64,000 nt of DNA from Comamonas granuli NBRC 101663 (GCF_000739995.1 NZ_BBJX01000010.1:62001-126000), one strand, 5' to 3'; shown: positions 46,322-54,741, counted from the first letter of the stretch. Made by a program: numbers and translations. The notes: a model not told the origin generated them from the letters alone.

Positions 46322-46542
46322 GCCAATCCCCGATGAACCAGTTGCTCGGAGAGCAACTGATCGACGTGCGCCAGGCCGCGCTGATGTTCAACCTGCCGTC
46401 GTACTGGCTCTCCCAAGCCAAGGAACGCAAGGCACGCCGCATCCCGCACTACCGTGTCGGCAAGCTCGTTCGCTTCAAGCCTGCGGAGCTGGAAGCGTGG
46501 ATCGTCGCGCAGCAGCCCGGCGAGGAGGCTGTGGATGCTTGA
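46318..46542 (+). CDS. Small helix-turn-helix protein
   Basis: A 74-residue protein with an excisionase/AlpA-like helix-turn-helix: EQLIDVRQAALMFNLPSYWLSQ, then RIPHYRVGKLVRFKPAELEAWI, the usual wing and closing helix. It overlaps both neighbours. Likely a DNA-binding regulator or replication initiator aid. The alternative start 15 codons upstream would be inside the nuclease gene. Confidence 0.7.
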   Translation: MSQSPMNQLLGEQLIDVRQAALMFNLPSYWLSQAKERKARRIPHYRVGKLVRFKPAELEAWIVAQQPGEEAVDA

Positions 46543-48817
46543 TTTCAACGACACGCAGACGCCCGTTCCTCGTGACCTCGATGCTGAACGCGAAGCGATC
46601 CGCGTCGAACTACTCGTCCGGCTGGAATCGGTGCTGGCCGCGCTGTTCCCGGCAGGCAAGAAGCGCGGTGGCAAGTTCCTCGTCGGCGACGTGCTCGGCA
46701 GCCCGGGCGACAGCCTGGAGATCGTGCTCACCGGCGACAAGGCGGGCCTGTGGACGGATCGCGCCACGGGCGACGGCGGCGACATCTTCACGCTGATCGC
46801 CGCGCACCTCGGCATCGATGCCCACACCGACTTCCCGCGCGTGCTCGATGCGGCGACCGAACTGCTCGGACGCGCTCCGGCGGCACCGGCGCGCAAATCG
46901 AAAAAGGAAGCCCCCGTCGACGACCTCGGCCCAGCCACCGCGAAGTGGGACTACCTCGACGCCTCCGGCAAGCTGATCGCGGTCGTCTACCGCTACGACC
47001 CGCCCGGACGCAAGAAGGAGTTCCGCCCGTGGGACGCGCGCCGCCGCAAGATGGCTCCGCCCGATCCGCGCCCGCTCTACAACCAGCCGGGCATGACCAG
47101 CGCCACGCAGGTGGTCTTGGTCGAAGGCGAGAAATGCGCGCAGGCGCTGATCGAGGCGGGTGTCGTTGCGACGACGGCGATGCACGGGGCGAACGCCCCG
47201 GTCGAGAAAACCGACTGGTCGCCACTGGCGGGCAAGGCCGTGCTGGTCTGGCCCGACCGCGACAAGCCGGGCTGGGAGTACGCGACGCAAGCGGCGCAGG
47301 CCATCCTGTCGGCCGGCGCGAAGACCTGCCACATCCTGTACCCGCCCGAGGAAGCGGCGGACGGCTGGGACGCGGCGGACGCCGTGATGGAGGGCTTTGA
47401 CGTCGCGGCCTTCCTCACCCACGGCCCGCGTCTCCAGATGCACGACGTCGCCGACGACGCCGAGCCGGTGGTCAGCAGCGACGAATCGGTGTGGGGCACG
47501 GAGGATGCGCTGGCGTTGGCCTTCACGCGGCGCTACCACCGCGACTGGCGCTACGTCGCGGCGTGGGGCCGCTGGCTGGTGTGGGACGGGCACCGCTGGC
47601 GCACCGAGGACACGCTCGCAGCCACCGACCTGATCCGCAGCGTCTGCCGTCACGCCGCCGTCCACGCCGACAACCCCAAGATTGCCGCCAAGCTGGCCAG
47701 CTCGGGCACGGTCGGCGGCGTGGAACGGCTGGCGCGCGCTGATCGCAGACACGCGGCAACTACCGCCGAATGGGATGCCGATCCGTGGCTGCTCAACACG
47801 CCCGGCGGCGTGGTCGATCTCAAGACTGGCAGGCAGCGTGCGCACGACCGCGCCGACCGGATGACCAAGGTCACCACGGCCACGCCTGGTGGCGACTGCC
47901 CGATCTGGCGGCAGTTCCTGGTGGAGATCACCGGCGACGACGCCGAGCTGCAAGCCTACCTGCAACGGATGGCGGGCTACACGCTCACCGGCTCGACGCA
48001 GGAACATGCGCTGTTCTTCCTGTACGGCACGGGCGCGAACGGCAAGTCGGTGTTCGTCAACACGCTGGCCACGATCCTCGGCGACTACGCGGCCAACGCG
48101 CCGATGGACACTTTCATGGAGACGCGCACCGACCGGCACCCGACCGACATGGCGGGCCTGCGCGGCGCGCGCTTCGTGGCCGCCATCGAAACCGAGCAAG
48201 GGCGGCGCTGGGCCGAATCGAAGGTCAAGAACCTCACAGGCGGAGACAAGATCTCCGCGCGCTTCATGCGGCAGGACTTCTTCGAGTTCTTCCCGCAGTT
48301 CAAGCTGGTCGTGGCGGGCAACCACAAGCCCGCCATTCGCAACATCGACGAAGCGATGAAGCGGCGGCTGCACCTGATCCCGTTCACGATCACCGTGCCG
48401 CCCGAGCGCCGCGACAAGCATCTCCAGCAGAAGCTTTTGGCCGAGCGCGACGGCATCTTGGCGTGGGCGGTTCAGGGCTGTCTGGACTGGCAGCGTCTGG
48501 GCCGCCTCGATCCGCCGCAGCAGGTGCTCGAAGCGACCGAGGAGTATTTCGAGGCCGAGGACGCGCTGGGCCGCTGGCTTGACGAACGCTGCGTGCGCGA
48601 AGCCAACGCGAAGTCGCTGACCGCCGAACTGTTCAACGACTGGAAGCAGTGGGCCGATTCCGCTGGCGAGTTCATCGGCTCGCAGAAGCGGTTCTCCGAT
48701 CTGCTCATCACCCGTGGCGTCGAGAAGTGGCGCAACACAGCGGGCCTGCGCGGCTTCCGTGGCGTGGGCCTCAAACATCCGCCCACGGCCGCTTACACCC
48801 CTTACGCCGACAACTGA
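46535..48817 (+). CDS. Phage primase-helicase (Toprim plus D5/SF3 helicase)
   Basis: A 760-residue replication protein. After an amino domain, a Toprim block lies near residues 192-200 (VVLVEGEKCAQALIEAG, with VLVWPDRDKPGWEYA). The middle has D5-type sequence (WDADPWLLNTPGGVVDLKTG), and the SF3 helicase Walker A is LYGTGANGKSVFVN near residue 500, with KLVVAGNHKPAIRNIDEAMKRRL as the conserved late motif. It primes and unwinds phage DNA. An IR-rich stretch follows before the RuvC gene. Confidence 0.9.
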   Translation: MLDFNDTQTPVPRDLDAEREAIRVELLVRLESVLAALFPAGKKRGGKFLVGDVLGSPGDSLEIVLTGDKAGLWTDRATGDGGDIFTLIAAHLGIDAHTDFPRVLDAATELLGRAPAAPARKSKKEAPVDDLGPATAKWDYLDASGKLIAVVYRYDPPGRKKEFRPWDARRRKMAPPDPRPLYNQPGMTSATQVVLVEGEKCAQALIEAGVVATTAMHGANAPVEKTDWSPLAGKAVLVWPDRDKPGWEYATQAAQAILSAGAKTCHILYPPEEAADGWDAADAVMEGFDVAAFLTHGPRLQMHDVADDAEPVVSSDESVWGTEDALALAFTRRYHRDWRYVAAWGRWLVWDGHRWRTEDTLAATDLIRSVCRHAAVHADNPKIAAKLASSGTVGGVERLARADRRHAATTAEWDADPWLLNTPGGVVDLKTGRQRAHDRADRMTKVTTATPGGDCPIWRQFLVEITGDDAELQAYLQRMAGYTLTGSTQEHALFFLYGTGANGKSVFVNTLATILGDYAANAPMDTFMETRTDRHPTDMAGLRGARFVAAIETEQGRRWAESKVKNLTGGDKISARFMRQDFFEFFPQFKLVVAGNHKPAIRNIDEAMKRRLHLIPFTITVPPERRDKHLQQKLLAERDGILAWAVQGCLDWQRLGRLDPPQQVLEATEEYFEAEDALGRWLDERCVREANAKSLTAELFNDWKQWADSAGEFIGSQKRFSDLLITRGVEKWRNTAGLRGFRGVGLKHPPTAAYTPYADN

Positions 48818-48838
48818 CCGCCATGCCGACACACCCGA

Positions 48839-48934
48839 CTGACGGATTTGACGGACTACGTCGTAACTCCTACGCGCGCGTGCGCGCACACGCACCTCAC
48901 GGGGAGTTTCGATGTGATCCGTCCGATCCGTCAG
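48839..48934. repeat. Inverted repeat region after the primase-helicase
   Basis: CTGACGGAT (48839-48847) pairs with ATCCGTCAG (48926-48934); between them GACGGA and TCCGTC recur, and there is an alternating purine-pyrimidine tract (CGCGCGTGCGCGCACACG). The 142-base gap has no gene. It might be a replication origin or operator. Confidence 0.4.
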
Positions 48935-48959
48935 TCCGCACCGAACAAGGACTGCAAAC

Positions 48960-49436
48960 ATGACCACGACCATCCTCGCCCTCGACTTGGGCACCATCAC
49001 GGGCTGGGCGCTGCGCGGCAGCGACGGCAGCATCACCAGCGGCAGCGAGAGCTTCCGTCCGCAACGCTTCGAAGGCGGCGGCATGCGCTTCCTGCGCTTC
49101 AAGCGTTGGCTCACGGAACTGAAGGCCGTGGCCGACGGCATCGACACGCTGCACTTCGAGGAGGTGCGCCGCCACGTTTCGACCGACGCGGCGCACGCCT
49201 ACGGCGGCTTCCTCGCCACGCTCACCGCGTGGTGCGAGCACCACCAGATTCCGTATCAGGGCGTGCCGGTCGGCACGATCAAGAAGCACGCCACCGGCAA
49301 AGGCAACGCGGGCAAAGACGAGGTGACTGCCTCCGTCACCGCGCGCGGCCACGCGCCCGGCGATGACAACGAAGCCGACGCACTGGCGCTGCTGCACTGG
49401 GCCATCGCACAGCACGATCTGGAACGGGAGGATTGA
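48960..49436 (+). CDS. RuvC-like Holliday-junction resolvase of phage type
   Basis: A 158-residue RNase H-fold protein. D9 (ILALDLGTITGW), E67-E68 (LHFEEVRRHV) and D136-D140 (GDDNEADALALLHW) are the acids of RuvC-like nucleases. The helix YGGFLATLTAWCEHHQI is typical. It would resolve branched phage DNA before packaging. It is the first of three close genes. Confidence 0.85.
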   Translation: MTTTILALDLGTITGWALRGSDGSITSGSESFRPQRFEGGGMRFLRFKRWLTELKAVADGIDTLHFEEVRRHVSTDAAHAYGGFLATLTAWCEHHQIPYQGVPVGTIKKHATGKGNAGKDEVTASVTARGHAPGDDNEADALALLHWAIAQHDLERED

Positions 49437-49437
49437 G

Positions 49438-49647
49438 ATGAAGATTCCCACGCCCACCTATCGCTGCCCGTTGGGCCGCGTGCAACCCGAGATCACCGAC
49501 CTCGAGGCGATGAAGCAACGCGGCTGGCGCGACCAGCACATCCTTGTCGTCAACGCCGCCGACGAACGCCTCGACTTCATCGAGCGCGAGTTCGTGCGGC
49601 GCATCGGCGAACGCCTCTACGGACAGGGAGGCGCACGTCATGGCTGA
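49438..49647 (+). CDS. Small phage protein
   Basis: A 69-residue protein starting at ATG 49438. It reads CPLGRVQPEITDLEAMKQRGWRDQH, then LVVNAADERLDFIEREFVRRIGERLY. Small phage genes of this type are common after RuvC-like genes; no function is known. It overlaps the next gene by 8 bases. Confidence 0.6.
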   Translation: MKIPTPTYRCPLGRVQPEITDLEAMKQRGWRDQHILVVNAADERLDFIEREFVRRIGERLYGQGGARHG

Positions 49648-50038
49648 TCGTCGCGCTGCTTGGACAATCGAAGACGTCGCCGCGCGCTTCGAGGAAGCGG
49701 CCAGCACCGGACGACGCCTGCCGCCCGTGCGCGTGCAGGGCTACTTCAACACCTGGCCGATCATCGTGCGCAAGGAGTGGGAAGCCTTCGCGGCCGACGA
49801 GACGGTCTATCGACCGTACCCGCCCAGCCCGGACGCCATCGAGCGGATGCTGGAGACGATGAAGTGGGTGCAGTGGCTGGAGGTCGAGCAGCGCCACCTC
49901 GTGTGGATGCGGGCCAAGCGCTACGGCTGGCGCGACATCACGATCCGCTTCGCCTGCGACCGCACGACGGCATGGCGGCGCTGGCAGCGCGCCTTGCAGA
50001 CGGTCACCGACCAGCTCAATGGCGTCGTCACTGCGTAG
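49640..50038 (+). CDS. DUF6362-like phage protein with carboxyl helix-turn-helix
   Basis: A 132-residue protein. Its first part (WTIEDVAARFEEAASTGRRLPPVR) is followed by VWMRAKRYGWRDITIRFACDRTTAWRRWQRAL, a helix-turn-helix close to the end. The layout and the opening match the DUF6362 family as I recall it. It may be a late regulator or small terminase-like factor. The gene is followed by a 338-base gap. Confidence 0.65.
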   Translation: MADRRAAWTIEDVAARFEEAASTGRRLPPVRVQGYFNTWPIIVRKEWEAFAADETVYRPYPPSPDAIERMLETMKWVQWLEVEQRHLVWMRAKRYGWRDITIRFACDRTTAWRRWQRALQTVTDQLNGVVTA

Positions 50039-50256
50039 GGATTTGGCGTGATTTGGCGCAGGTGGTCGGCAATGCGCGGGCATCGGCGGCATTGAGCGGT
50101 TTTTGACCCCGCAACAAATCAGCCCGGTCGGGGGTAGTATTTCAGCTATCTTCTGGACAGCGGCGACGGCGCGGCGAGCGGCCCGAGGCAAAAGGGGTCC
50201 TTCCTGCCGAAATCGCAATGCGGGGGGCGCGAGCGCGGCGCTTTTCTAGCGTCAGG

Positions 50257-50310
50257 GTGCGAACCGAGGTTCGCACAGGTTCGCAGGTTCGCACCCCGTC
50301 CAGTTCGCAC
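50257..50310. repeat. Cluster of five GGTTCGCA-type sites
   Basis: GTGCGAACC at 50257-50265 (inverted), then GGTTCGCAC 50268-50276, GGTTCGCA 50278-50285, GGTTCGCAC 50286-50294 and AGTTCGCAC 50302-50310. The dense tandem spacing suggests a multi-site operator. It resembles the GGTTCGCC sites at 41675-41727. Confidence 0.6.
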
Positions 50311-50320
50311 TTCACACTCC

Positions 50321-50361
50321 AACCCGCCCACGGCGTCGTCCGTCGGCGGGTTTCGTTTTTT
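50321..50361 (+). terminator. Intrinsic terminator before the methyltransferase genes
   Basis: Stem AACCCGCC/GGCGGGTT (50321-50328 and 50345-50352) extended by CGG/CCG inside, then TTTCGTTTTTT. It ends 16 bases before the next start, so the early transcript may stop here unless antitermination occurs. Confidence 0.75.
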
Positions 50362-50376
50362 CTGGAACCGACACCC

Positions 50377-51774
50377 TTGAATCCTCTGAACGTCGAGTAC
50401 CGCAAGGTCGAGACGCTGATCCCCTACGCCCGCAACCCGCGCACGCACACCGAGGCGCAGATTGCCAAGATCGCGGCCAGCATCGTCGAGTACGGCTGGA
50501 CGAACCCGATCCTGGTCGATGGCGGCAACGGCATCATCGCGGGCCACGGGCGTCTTGCCGCCGCGCACAAGCTCGGCTTGGCCGAGGTGCCGGTGATCGA
50601 ACTGGCGCACCTGAGCACGGCGCAGAAGCGCGCCTACGTCATCGCCGACAACCGGCTGGCGCTGGACGCGGGCTGGGACGAGGAAATGCTGGCGCTGGAG
50701 CTGGCCGAGTTGTCCGAGGCCGGACACGAGCTGGCGCTCACCGGCTTCGAGGAGTCCGAGCTGCGAAACCTGCTGGCAAGCGCCGAAGTCTCGGACGCGG
50801 GCGAACAACAGGACGACGCGGCGGACGACGCCGATGACGTGCCCGATGCTCCGGCCACGCCGGTGTCCCGCGTGGGCGACGTCTGGGCCATCGGCGCGCA
50901 TCGCCTGATCTGCGGCGACGCCGCCGATGCCGACGTGGTCGCCACGCTGATGGCGGGCGAGCGAGCGGCGCTGTGCTTCACCTCGCCGCCCTACGGCAAC
51001 CAGCGCGACTACACCACCGGCGGCATCGCCGATTGGGATGCGTTGATGCGCGGCGTGTTCGCTCAGTTGCCGATGGCCGACGACGGCCAGGTGCTGGTCA
51101 ACCTCGGCCTGATCCACCGCGACAACGAGTTCGTCCCGTATTGGGAAGCGTGGCTCGGCTGGATGCGGACGAAGGGTTGGCGGCGCTTCGGCTGGTATGT
51201 CTGGGATCAGGGGCCGGGAATGCCCGGCGACTGGCAGGGCCGCTTCGCGCCCAGCTTCGAGTTCGTGTTCCATTTCAACCGCGCCAGTCGCAAGCCCAAC
51301 AAGATCGTGCCCTGCAAGTTCGCCGGGCAGGAAACGCACCTGCGCGCCGATGGCTCATCCACCGCGATGCGCGGGAAGGATGGCGAAGTCAACGGCTGGA
51401 CGCACGCGGGCCAGCCGACGCAGGACATGCGCATTCCCGATTCGGTGATCCGCGTGATGCGCCACAAGGGCAAGATCGGCGAAGGCATCGACCATCCTGC
51501 CGTGTTCCCGGTGGCGCTGCCGCAGTTCGTCATCGAGGCGTTCAGCAACATCGGCGATCTGGTGTTCGAGCCGTTCGGCGGCAGCGGCAGCACGATGCTG
51601 GCCGCGCAGCGCACCGGGCGCGTCTGCCGCTCGGTCGAGATCGCGCCGGAGTACGTCGATGTCGCCATCCGGCGCTTCCGGCAGAACCATCCCGAAGTCG
51701 CCATCACGCTGCTGGCCACGGGTCAGACCTTCGACGAGGTCGAGGGCGAGCGCATCGAGGAGGTTGCGGCATGA
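50377..51774 (+). CDS. ParB-domain/DNA methyltransferase fusion, first copy
   Basis: A 465-residue protein with TTG at 50377 as the likely start (MNPLNVEYRKVETLIPYARN). The first 130 residues are a ParB-like domain (HTEAQIAKIAASIVEYGW, IIAGHGRLAAAHKLGL). The rest is an amino-methyltransferase with TSPPYGNQRDY as motif IV and FEPFGGSGSTMLAAQ as motif I. Phages use such enzymes to modify their DNA against restriction. The longer open frame crosses a terminator and repeats, so it was rejected. It overlaps the second copy by ATGA. Confidence 0.85.
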   Translation: MNPLNVEYRKVETLIPYARNPRTHTEAQIAKIAASIVEYGWTNPILVDGGNGIIAGHGRLAAAHKLGLAEVPVIELAHLSTAQKRAYVIADNRLALDAGWDEEMLALELAELSEAGHELALTGFEESELRNLLASAEVSDAGEQQDDAADDADDVPDAPATPVSRVGDVWAIGAHRLICGDAADADVVATLMAGERAALCFTSPPYGNQRDYTTGGIADWDALMRGVFAQLPMADDGQVLVNLGLIHRDNEFVPYWEAWLGWMRTKGWRRFGWYVWDQGPGMPGDWQGRFAPSFEFVFHFNRASRKPNKIVPCKFAGQETHLRADGSSTAMRGKDGEVNGWTHAGQPTQDMRIPDSVIRVMRHKGKIGEGIDHPAVFPVALPQFVIEAFSNIGDLVFEPFGGSGSTMLAAQRTGRVCRSVEIAPEYVDVAIRRFRQNHPEVAITLLATGQTFDEVEGERIEEVAA

Positions 51775-53117
51775 CCAGCTCGTGGCTCGCCGACAAGATC
51801 GAGCAGTGGCCGACCGCCAAGCTCGTGCCCTATGCACGCAATGCGCGCACACACAGCGACGCGCAGGTGGCGCAGATCGCCGCCAGCATCGCCGAGTTCG
51901 GCTTCACCAACCCCATCCTCGCGGGCAGCGACGGCGTGATCGTCGCCGGTCATGGGCGGCTCGCTGCCGCGCAGAAACTCGGCCTCGAAATGGTGCCGGT
52001 GGTCGTGCTCGATCATCTGACGCCGACACAGCGCCGCGCGCTGGTGATCGCGGACAACCGCATCGCCGAGAACGCCGGGTGGGACGATGAACTGCTGCGC
52101 GTCGAGCTGGAAGCCTTGCAGGACGAAGGCTTCGACCTCGATCTGACCGGCTTCGACGCCGATGCGCTGGCCGACTTGCTGGCGGGCGATGAACCGGATG
52201 GCGAAGGCGAAACCGATGACGATGCGGTGCCCGAGGTTAGCGAGACGCCGGTCTCGCGCCCGGGCGACGTCTGGCTGCTCGGCGGCCATCGACTGCTGTG
52301 CGGCGACGCCACCGTGGCCGCCAGCTATCGCACCTTGCTCGCCGGCGAGCCGGTGGACATGGTGTTCACCGACCCGCCGTACAACGTGAACTACGCCAAC
52401 AGCGCCAAGGACAAGATGCGCGGCAAGGATCGCGCGATCCTGAACGACAACCTGGGCGATGGCTTCTACGACTTTCTGCTGGCGGCGCTGACGCCGACCA
52501 TCGCCCACTGTCGTGGCGCGATCTACGTGGCGATGTCGTCCAGCGAACTGGATGTGCTGCAGGCCGCCTTTCGCGCTGCCGGTGGCAAGTGGTCGACGTT
52601 CATCATCTGGGCGAAGAACACCTTCACGCTCGGTCGCGCCGACTACCAGCGGCAGTACGAGCCGATCCTGTACGGATGGCCCGAGGGCGGCGAACGCCAC
52701 TGGTGTGGCGACCGCGACCAGGGCGACGTGTGGCAGATCAAGAAGCCGCAGAAGAACGACCTGCACCCGACGATGAAGCCGGTGGAGCTGGTCGAGCGCG
52801 CGATCCGAAATTCGAGCCGCCCTGGCAACGTGGTGCTCGATCCCTTCGGCGGCTCAGGCACGACGCTGATCGCCGCCGAGAAATCGGGACGGCTGGCGCG
52901 GCTGATCGAGCTCGACCCGAAGTACGTCGATGTGATCGTGCGCCGCTGGCAGGACTGGACCGGACAACAAGCCACCCGCGAATCCGATGGGGTGGCGTTC
53001 GACGATCTGTCAGGACTCGGGGAAACTCGGGTAGAGGTCGCCGCTGCTGATATCGGCAACGTAAGTGACGTTGCGGAACTCGTCGGCGTGGTCGGCAAGG
53101 ATGACGCCGCCGACTGA
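51771..53117 (+). CDS. ParB-domain/DNA methyltransferase fusion, second copy
   Basis: A 448-residue protein with the same plan: ParB-like first (ARTHSDAQVAQIAASIAEFGF, VIVAGHGRLAAAQKLGLEMVP), then methyltransferase with FTDPPYNVNYANS (DPPY) and LDPFGGSGTTLIAAEKSGR. It differs in the catalytic tetrapeptide from the first copy (SPPY), so the two may modify different sequences or bases. The last 36 codons overlap a gene on the other strand (53010-53216). Confidence 0.87.
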   Translation: MTSSWLADKIEQWPTAKLVPYARNARTHSDAQVAQIAASIAEFGFTNPILAGSDGVIVAGHGRLAAAQKLGLEMVPVVVLDHLTPTQRRALVIADNRIAENAGWDDELLRVELEALQDEGFDLDLTGFDADALADLLAGDEPDGEGETDDDAVPEVSETPVSRPGDVWLLGGHRLLCGDATVAASYRTLLAGEPVDMVFTDPPYNVNYANSAKDKMRGKDRAILNDNLGDGFYDFLLAALTPTIAHCRGAIYVAMSSSELDVLQAAFRAAGGKWSTFIIWAKNTFTLGRADYQRQYEPILYGWPEGGERHWCGDRDQGDVWQIKKPQKNDLHPTMKPVELVERAIRNSSRPGNVVLDPFGGSGTTLIAAEKSGRLARLIELDPKYVDVIVRRWQDWTGQQATRESDGVAFDDLSGLGETRVEVAAADIGNVSDVAELVGVVGKDDAAD

Positions 53118-53216
53118 CTTGATTGCCACCCCGTACTTGCGGGTGAGCGCGGTCAATTCGGCGACGAACTCGTCGTAGTTGGCTTCGATGGTCAGGTTGG
53201 TGGCGACTGCGGCCAT
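53010..53216 (-). CDS. Small phage protein overlapping the methyltransferase 3' end
   Basis: A 68-residue protein (MAAVATNLTIEANYDEFVAELTALTRKYG, in parts, then SVGGVILADHAD). The composition is protein-like and a GAGGAG site lies before the ATG. It overlaps the convergent methyltransferase gene by 108 bases. It follows the 53227 gene by 10 bases and shares its transcript. Confidence 0.6.
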   Translation of the reverse strand: MAAVATNLTIEANYDEFVAELTALTRKYGVAIKSVGGVILADHADEFRNVTYVADISSGDLYPSFPES

Positions 53217-53226
53217 GTCGCTCTCC

Positions 53227-53595
53227 TCAGGCGGCGAGTTCTTCTTCGACGATCTCGCAGTGAATCACGAAGCCCGTCAGGTAAGGCAGGCCGCGCGGGA
53301 TGCCGTAGTCTTTGCTGGTCTGGCGTCCGATCTTCCAGCCCATCCACTGCTCGGTGGCGGCGTGGATCGCGTCCGTCAGGGCGCGACCCGCGTGCATCTG
53401 GTTCAGGACATCGTCCGCGAAGTGGCGTCCGTGCCGGCTGTCGAGGAAGGCCCGGACTGAGTCGAGGGGCTGGTGTGTGGCATCCGAGATCGCGGTCATC
53501 GCCGTCGGCCAGGCTGCGGTGGCGTTCTCGTTCATCGTGCCCCAAAAGCCCCAGGCGTCGTTTCGGGTGGCGGGGATCTGGTTGGTGTTGTTCAT
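53227..53595 (-). CDS. Small phage protein, - strand cluster
   Basis: A 122-residue protein, ATG at 53595 with GGAG before it. It reads RNDAWGFWGTMNENATAAWPTA, DSVRAFLDSRHGRHFADDVLNQM and GIPRGLPYLTGFVIHCEIVEEELAA. No family was recognised. It stands behind one of the four 29-bp elements, 39 bases before the ATG. Confidence 0.6.
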   Translation of the reverse strand: MNNTNQIPATRNDAWGFWGTMNENATAAWPTAMTAISDATHQPLDSVRAFLDSRHGRHFADDVLNQMHAGRALTDAIHAATEQWMGWKIGRQTSKDYGIPRGLPYLTGFVIHCEIVEEELAA

Positions 53596-53634
53596 CGTGG
53601 GCTCCTTGTGGTTGATCGTTGCGACACCCGTAGT

Positions 53635-53663
53635 AACGCGCTGTTCGATTGAGAAGCCAAGCT
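53635..53663 (-). promoter_or_regulatory. 29-bp repeated upstream element, copy 1
   Basis: AACGCGCTGTTC-N6-GAAGCCAAGCT on the + strand; on the - strand TTGGCT and GTTACT stand 17 bases apart, like a weak promoter. 39 bases before the 53227 gene. Confidence 0.6.
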
Positions 53664-53692
53664 GTTCTCGGCTTCTTTCTCGATCTTTTCGA

Positions 53693-54052
53693 TTACCCGA
53701 GGCGGGCCACGTAGCGGGCGTAATCGCCGCCCTCCGGGTTGACGTACAGATAGGGGCGACCCGGCGCCTTGACCTCCACGCAGAGGTAGCCGTCGCCCGC
53801 ACCGCCGCCTTTGCCGCGTAGCCAATCGCGCGATACCAACAGGCTGCTGGCAAAGGCGTCGAACTCGGCCGGGGTCAGTTCCTTGGTCTCGGTGATGTAG
53901 ATCTTGGTCTGCCCCTGGCCGCCGACTTCGCCAAGATCGGCAGGCTTGCGCGCGAACGGCAGGCGGATGCTCAACTCCGCGACCTCGATGGCGTTGTCGC
54001 CGATTTGGAGAGTGCGAGGGGTGCGTTCGAGGGTGATGGTCATGGTGCTCAT
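53693..54052 (-). CDS. Small phage protein, - strand cluster
   Basis: A 119-residue protein with a beta-rich fold (MTITLERTPRTLQIGDNAIEV, then TKIYITETKELTPAEFDAFASSL, and GDGYLCVEVKAPGRPYLYVNPEG). It starts at ATG 54052 with AAGGAG upstream. The carboxyl half may bind nucleotide or nucleic acid, but there is no known motif. Behind copy 2 of the 29-bp element. Confidence 0.6.
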   Translation of the reverse strand: MSTMTITLERTPRTLQIGDNAIEVAELSIRLPFARKPADLGEVGGQGQTKIYITETKELTPAEFDAFASSLLVSRDWLRGKGGGAGDGYLCVEVKAPGRPYLYVNPEGGDYARYVARLG

Positions 54053-54093
54053 GGCTGTTCTCCTTGGGATGGGTCAATCACGACACCAGCATG

Positions 54094-54122
54094 AACGCGC
54101 TGTTCGCCTGGGAAGCCAAGCG
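54094..54122 (-). promoter_or_regulatory. 29-bp repeated upstream element, copy 2
   Basis: AACGCGCTGTTC-N6-GAAGCCAAGCG; on the - strand TTGGCT, 17 bases, GTTCAT. 41 bases before the 53693 gene. Confidence 0.6.
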
Positions 54123-54184
54123 TTTCAAGGGTGGTGGCGATGGATTTTTCCGGGGTGCAGGCAGGGCCGGCACCCCGGCGCTGA

Positions 54185-54703
54185 TCACGCAATCCGATAC
54201 ACGCGCTCGCCGCCCTGTTCTTTGTCCGAGGTGATGGTCAGGCCCAGCTTCTTCTTGAAGGCTCCGGCGAAGGTGCCGCGCACCGTGTGCGCCTGCCAGC
54301 CGGTGGCTTCGCAAATCTGGCGGATGGTCGCGCCCTCGGTGCGCTTGAGCATCCGGATGACCTCGGCCTGCTTGCTGTTCTCGCGGGTGCGCGGCGTGGC
54401 CTTGGCCTCCTGCTTCCACGTGGCTTCGGCGGCAGCGACGTCCTGCTCCAGTTCGGCATCGAACTCGGGCGTCGGCTGCTGGACGCCGGGGCGCGGCATG
54501 CCCAGCGCGTCGTAACCCTCGGCGGCAATGCGCCAGCCCTCGCCGTCGGGCGTGATGAGGGCGCGGTTGAACATGCTCTCCAGCACTTTCTTGCGCGCGC
54601 CGCCTTTGACGTTGTCGGGGAACCAATCGAGCTTGCCGTCGCTGGAGTGGATGGCCTTGGCGAGGATGGCGTGTTGGGCCGGGGTCAGTTGGATGGTGCT
54701 CAT
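54185..54703 (-). CDS. DUF3489-domain phage protein
   Basis: A 172-residue protein started at ATG 54703 with AAGGAAC before it. The second half (KQAEVIRMLKRTEGATIRQICEATGWQAHTVRGTFAGAFKKKLGLTITSDKEQGGERVY, in parts) is the DUF3489 winged helix. The first half (TPAQHAILAKAIHSSDGKLDWFPDNVKGGARKKVL, in parts) is also helical. A DNA-binding regulator of the phage is likely. Behind copy 3 of the 29-bp element. Confidence 0.82.
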   Translation of the reverse strand: MSTIQLTPAQHAILAKAIHSSDGKLDWFPDNVKGGARKKVLESMFNRALITPDGEGWRIAAEGYDALGMPRPGVQQPTPEFDAELEQDVAAAEATWKQEAKATPRTRENSKQAEVIRMLKRTEGATIRQICEATGWQAHTVRGTFAGAFKKKLGLTITSDKEQGGERVYRIA

Positions 54704-54741
54704 GGTCAGTTCCTTTGCAGTGGTTGATTGGGATCGTGATG

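Larger units (their letters stand above)
50039..50376. other. Gene-free regulatory gap before the ParB-methyltransferase genes
   Basis: A 338-base gap without a convincing gene. It holds a twice-repeated GATTTGGCG near 50040-50056, the GGTTCGCA cluster and the terminator listed separately. Although the frame of the following gene stays open here, the encoded Arg/Ser-rich text is not protein-like. Confidence 0.55.

Noticed and set aside
46610-49147. An 845-codon open frame on the - strand
   Set aside because: Mirror of the primase-helicase and RuvC genes, which carry the real motifs.
50218-50376. Amino extension of the first ParB-methyltransferase
   Set aside because: It reads through a repeat cluster and an intrinsic terminator and gives Arg/Ser-rich text; the TTG at 50377 agrees with the start of the ParB domain.
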